From a virus, in IMG/VR virus record IMGVR_UViG_3300042507_003904, positions 1 through 31,393 of that record: DNA of 31,393 bases; one strand, written 5' to 3'. Both the position numbers and the translations under genes were made by a program. The notes under the pieces are model-generated. The model was not told the origin of the DNA and made no database searches. It saw only the letters and a list, made by a program, of their open reading frames with translations. Positions 27,576 through 31,393 of the stretch are shown one piece after another (the stretch's first letter is position 1; each line of letters opens with the position of its first letter).

Positions 27576-30500
27576 AAACACAAATTGACCCTTACGCCGC
27601 TTTTTCCACTATTGCTATAAACGATTCAAGTGATGATCCGTACGCTGCTTTCTCCACCCCCGCAGCGCAGGAAGCGAACCCGCCGGGAACGATGGTGGGG
27701 CGGGCGTTGACAAAAGCCGTTACGCAGCCGTTTGCAGGTTCAGTAGAATCTTTGTCGCAAGCTGGGCAAGGGTTAGTCGATATCGTTCAAGGGCTTGGCC
27801 GTGGGGGCCTCCAGTTGGCAAACAGGGCCACACAACTGGGCGCGGAAGGATTGCAGGCCATTGGCGTGCCTGTTCCGCAAGAGTTCATGCAGGCTGTTGA
27901 ACAAAATATTGAAAGCACAAAGGCCACACCCGAAACGTCAACATTGAACTATCTCGCCGCTGGCATCCCTGAACTTGCGCTGATCGGTTCTGGTGTCGGC
28001 ATTGCAACCCAAGTGGCGCGGGCGGCTGGGCTTGGTGCAAAAGCGGCAAAAGCAACTGGTATGTTTGGTGGCGGGGCGGCAACTGGCGCTGTCACAGGTG
28101 CGTTGCAGCCTGTAGAGGCAGGACAAACAACAGCGGGCAATATACAGACAGGAGCGGCCATCGGGGCGGTGGCTGGGCCTGTCATATCTGGTCTGTTTAA
28201 ACTTGGCGCTGGTGGCGTCGATATGGCGCGACGGGTGTTTAAAGGATTAGATGCAAAGACTGCCGCTGATTTGGCAGATTACCTTACGCCTGAGCAAATA
28301 GAAATTTTGCGCACTTCTGATGAAGCAGTGCCGGGTGTGCAATTGACGACAGCCGAAACTTTGGAAAGGGCTGGTGCGCCAAGTGTTGGATTGAGGCAAG
28401 AACAAGACGTTTTGCAATTATTGCCTGAAAACATTCGTGCAGAACAGCAACGGCTTCAAGCATCACAGCAGGCACTTGGGCAGTTTAAACAGCAACAGGC
28501 GCAAGCATTGGCTTTGGGGGCAAGAGGGCAAGCCGCAGAGCAAGTCATTGAAAGAGGTGCGCAAGATATCAATATGGCAGAGGGCTTGCTTCGCCAGTTT
28601 GATGAGGATCAGGCCACACGCTTTCAGATGCAAAAAGCTCAGTTTGCGGCAGAAGCACAACGAGCCAATATCGAAGGAGCGGAAAGAAACTTGCGGTTTA
28701 ATGATATACTGCAAGCATCTCAAAACAAAATTAACAGTTTGCAGGATCAAGTAAGGGCACTGGATGAAAACCAGATCCTGACCGATCAACAAAAGAATGT
28801 GCGGCGGATTGATCTGCTGAAGCAGATTGATAGCGAACAGAAGCTACTGGATTCCAGAATTGTCACAGCAAATGACGTACTGGAAAATATGAAGCGTATT
28901 GATCCAGCGCAAGCCGGGGAAGCCGCGCGTCTGCAATTGAATGAAGCTTTTTCAGAATCAATGAATGATATGAAAAGGCTGGCGGACGATCTGGGAATCA
29001 ATGATGATCTGGATAATGTTTTAAGTGGCACAGACATTAAAGCATCTGTGGATGCGGCGTTTACGGCCAGAAACCTGAAAAACATTCAAGACCTTTCGCC
29101 GTTTCAAACGGTTGTGTCTGTCGTCAATGAGTTTGCTGGGAAACCAAACGTTACCTTTAATAATTATCAATCACTTGTTCGTTTGATAAAACAAGACATT
29201 GAAGATTTGCGAAAAAAAGGAAAAACAGAGCAATCAGGATTGCTGCGTGAAGTCCTGACAAAACTGGAAGACACTTTTCAGTCAAAGATGGATCAAGCAG
29301 CATTTGGTAAAGAAGCGTTAAATTTTAATATTCCGGGCGGGCAAGCAAAATTAATAACTCCGCAATTTTTAAAAGAAATTAGAAAAAATAAAGAAGTCGC
29401 TCAACCAAAAAATAAACCTGAAAGCTTAACAAATTGGATTATTAAACAAGGCGGCATTAATAATGAAAATCCTAGTTTTCGTGGGGAACTTAATTATGTT
29501 TTGGGTGGCGTTAAAAGCAGACCCGGCCTTACAAACAACAAACGTGGATTGGCTTTAGATACACTGTCGCGTCGAGCGCAAGAAGCTGGCTTTTTTCCCG
29601 GTAGAGATTTGGATCTTGATCCAGTACAGCCTGATGATCTCATGGAAGCCCTTCGCCGTGATTTATCTGGTGATAGAGTTTATAATCCTAACGATCCAAG
29701 GGCAAAAGAATGGAAAAACTATTTAGTTCAAGAAAATCAATTTAAAGAATTGCAATCTTTTTTGTCTAGCAACGGCATTGATCTTGCAAAAGATACGGAT
29801 TCTCAAATTATTGCCAAAATGCGTGCTGTTGATGCGGAAATCAATCCGCAAATGGCTGCGCAAATTGCACAAAAAACATCTCAGGAAATTTCAGAAAAAC
29901 AGAAAAATTTTAAAATCTTTCAAGATCAATACCGCAAAAACATTGTAGAACCGTTTTACAATGAAACGGTTAAACCTGTTGTTGGTTACGGCAGAAACAT
30001 CAATCAGGAAGATGTTGTTAAACGCTTTTTAAGCTCAAACAACATTACTGAGGCGCGTCGCTTTGCTGCCATCGTGCAACGGAAACCCGAACTTGCCGCA
30101 ATTGGGCGAGATTTTCTTGAGGATTCCCTTGCTCAAGCATCCAGCAAAAACGGTCAGTTTGACCTAAAAGGCTATGACCAATGGTTTAAAAAGTGGAACA
30201 GCGTTCTTAATGCTTTGCCTGAAGAGGTAAAAGCATCCATTGGCGCAATTGATAACAGACTTGCGCCATTGATTGCTGATATGGCCGCCACAGGAAAAAG
30301 TGTTGATTCACTAAAAACCGCTTTGGGGACTGACATTACTCGCGCGGAAGACATGATTGCGAAGCTTGATGACAGGCTGCAAAAGCTTGATACGCAAGGC
30401 CGCATTACTGATGAACAGCGCCAAATGGCAGCCACCAACATTAATAAGGCGCGTGATTCCTACACTCGCAAGCGCGATGAAGCACAGAAAAAACTGGCGG

Positions 30501-31174
30501 CCATTGAAACACCAGAGGCGATTCTTGACCGGGTGGCGCAACGAAAAGCCCTTGCAAAGGCCGTAGATGAAAACAATGCCCTGAAACGGGCTATTGTAAA
30601 CACGTCTTCAAGCGGCAGATTGACAGCACCTGAAGTGGCTATATCCAATGCAATCAAAAGCCCTGCTGCTTTTGATCGTCTGTATGCCATTGCCAGAACC
30701 GACCCAAAAGCTGTTGCGGGATTGCGTCGCGCTACATGGGATGCCGTATCAAGTCTACCGCCGAATGAAATTATTGATTTCATGCAAGGAAATGCAAAGT
30801 CATTAAATATGGTGTTTGATCCGGCGCACATTGCGGCATTAAAAACTATCAGTGATTACAACAGGATTCTTGCGGAACGCAAACTCAGGATTTCTGGTGT
30901 TGATGAGGTCAAGAATCACAGTGTTGACCTTGGGCTTGCATCAACCATTAGTGGTGTTTTACGTCGCAAAGGTATACGCAAATTGCTTTCTTACATTGAC
31001 GCAAAACAATCTGAACAATGGCAGAAGGCTTTGTATGACAAAGACTTTGCGGTAAAACTTCTTGAGACATCAAATTCTTTTGAAAAGAAAAATCCTGAGC
31101 AAAAAGAGAAGGCTTTGCGTGAATTAAATCGCATGGCTATTATCTTGACTGTTGGCGAGCAAACAAGGGAATAA
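27572..31174 (+). CDS. Large internal virion / ejection protein, P22 gp16-like by position, 1200 aa
   Basis: A giant helical protein. The octapeptide DPYAAFST occurs twice at the N-terminus (7-14 and 22-29). A Gly/Ala-rich hydrophobic region (residues ~155-225) could be membrane-active. Extended coiled coils (residues ~290-480) follow. Residues ~613-708 (ESLTNWIIKQGGINNENPSF ... RAQEAGFFPG ... DDLMEALRRDLSGD) form a domain I know from large phage polyvalent and ejection proteins (SL..fi...GGi.d ... aqeaGyfpg ... dlldal..e). That domain and its surroundings (nt ~29300-30010) are distinctly AT-rich, suggesting a domain insertion. P22 gp16 is about half this length. No lytic transglycosylase signature is seen. 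It follows the gp20-like gene with an ATGA overlap. Confidence 0.8.
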   Translation: MKTQIDPYAAFSTIAINDSSDDPYAAFSTPAAQEANPPGTMVGRALTKAVTQPFAGSVESLSQAGQGLVDIVQGLGRGGLQLANRATQLGAEGLQAIGVPVPQEFMQAVEQNIESTKATPETSTLNYLAAGIPELALIGSGVGIATQVARAAGLGAKAAKATGMFGGGAATGAVTGALQPVEAGQTTAGNIQTGAAIGAVAGPVISGLFKLGAGGVDMARRVFKGLDAKTAADLADYLTPEQIEILRTSDEAVPGVQLTTAETLERAGAPSVGLRQEQDVLQLLPENIRAEQQRLQASQQALGQFKQQQAQALALGARGQAAEQVIERGAQDINMAEGLLRQFDEDQATRFQMQKAQFAAEAQRANIEGAERNLRFNDILQASQNKINSLQDQVRALDENQILTDQQKNVRRIDLLKQIDSEQKLLDSRIVTANDVLENMKRIDPAQAGEAARLQLNEAFSESMNDMKRLADDLGINDDLDNVLSGTDIKASVDAAFTARNLKNIQDLSPFQTVVSVVNEFAGKPNVTFNNYQSLVRLIKQDIEDLRKKGKTEQSGLLREVLTKLEDTFQSKMDQAAFGKEALNFNIPGGQAKLITPQFLKEIRKNKEVAQPKNKPESLTNWIIKQGGINNENPSFRGELNYVLGGVKSRPGLTNNKRGLALDTLSRRAQEAGFFPGRDLDLDPVQPDDLMEALRRDLSGDRVYNPNDPRAKEWKNYLVQENQFKELQSFLSSNGIDLAKDTDSQIIAKMRAVDAEINPQMAAQIAQKTSQEISEKQKNFKIFQDQYRKNIVEPFYNETVKPVVGYGRNINQEDVVKRFLSSNNITEARRFAAIVQRKPELAAIGRDFLEDSLAQASSKNGQFDLKGYDQWFKKWNSVLNALPEEVKASIGAIDNRLAPLIADMAATGKSVDSLKTALGTDITRAEDMIAKLDDRLQKLDTQGRITDEQRQMAATNINKARDSYTRKRDEAQKKLAAIETPEAILDRVAQRKALAKAVDENNALKRAIVNTSSSGRLTAPEVAISNAIKSPAAFDRLYAIARTDPKAVAGLRRATWDAVSSLPPNEIIDFMQGNAKSLNMVFDPAHIAALKTISDYNRILAERKLRISGVDEVKNHSVDLGLASTISGVLRRKGIRKLLSYIDAKQSEQWQKALYDKDFAVKLLETSNSFEKKNPEQKEKALRELNRMAIILTVGEQTRE

Positions 31175-31177
31175 CCA

Positions 31178-31393
31178 ATGGCAAACACACTCCTTTTCAA
31201 TCCTTTCATTCAGGTTGTGAACGCCAACGGTAAGCCGTATGCGGGTGCGAAGCTGTACACCTACACCACGGGTACAACCACGCCATTAGCAACTTACACC
31301 ACAAGCGCACTGACGACGGCGCACGCCAATCCGGTGATTGCTGATGCGAATGGCCGCTTTCCGATGATTTTCCTAAGCGCGGCTACATACCGC
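31178..31393 (+). CDS. Tail spike/fibre N-terminus (cut by window edge)
   Basis: 72 codons are visible. MANTLLFNPFIQVVNANGKP, YAGAKLYTYTTGTTTPLATY, TTSALTTAHANPVIADANGR match the head-binding-type domain that starts many podovirus spikes (npfqqf.d.nG.Pl.GaklyfY..gTttp...Yt...lt..h.NPvvaDanGrfp). The domain attaches the spike trimer to the tail hub; the receptor-binding or depolymerase part would lie to the right. AAGGGAATAACC precedes the ATG at 31178. Confidence 0.88.
   Translation, partial: MANTLLFNPFIQVVNANGKPYAGAKLYTYTTGTTTPLATYTTSALTTAHANPVIADANGRFPMIFLSAATYR

Overview
The window is a partial genome of a short-tailed (podovirus-type) tailed phage or prophage with a P22-like virion module. 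The host is most likely a Gram-negative proteobacterium. This rests on Shine-Dalgarno-led, tightly overlapping genes, a P22-style block (terminase, portal, scaffold, coat, DNA stabilisation, ejection proteins, spike) and a proteobacterial-phage replication set. An alphaproteobacterium is a guess from the look of several small proteins. No integrase, CI-type repressor, lysis cassette, DNA polymerase or tRNA gene is visible, so the lifestyle is open, and both window edges cut a gene.

Layout. (1) 1-4960, leftward: an operon of about 15 small genes, most joined by ATGA or TAATG overlaps. It ends (past the left edge) with the flavin-dependent thymidylate synthase ThyX and includes a MazG-like pyrophosphohydrolase and a DUF6378-like protein. 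(2) 5174-6045, rightward: a two-gene island against the direction of its surroundings, bounded by terminator hairpins at 5024-5056 and 6048-6083. Its first gene has an in-frame internal lipoprotein signal. (3) 6107-10973, leftward: the replication/recombination arm, with a VRR-NUC nuclease, an SF2 helicase, a pentapeptide-repeat protein, a nonsense-interrupted small gene, a DUF669-type ssDNA-binding protein, a Sak4-like ATPase and a second DUF669-like protein. It appears to start at a promoter/operator around 11000-11035. (4) 11066-13386, rightward: a small HTH protein and a primase-polymerase/helicase. They are followed by a gene-free, iteron- and cruciform-rich, AT-tailed segment (13389-13655) that looks like a replication origin. 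(5) 13710-15983, leftward: small accessory genes punctuated by hairpins and driven by two related A-tract promoters. (6) 16145-31393, rightward: the late virion operon.

How it works together. ThyX and MazG would tune nucleotide pools. The primase/helicase, SF2 helicase, DUF669/Sak4 pair and VRR-NUC would start replication at the iteron region and handle recombination, probably with the host polymerase. TerS/TerL package DNA through the P22-type portal into a capsid built from scaffold and N4-gp56-type coat. The gp4/gp10-like proteins close the head, three large proteins are probably ejected with the DNA, and the spike whose N-terminus begins at 31178 contacts the host.

All family assignments come from reading motifs in the translations. 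No database search was run.
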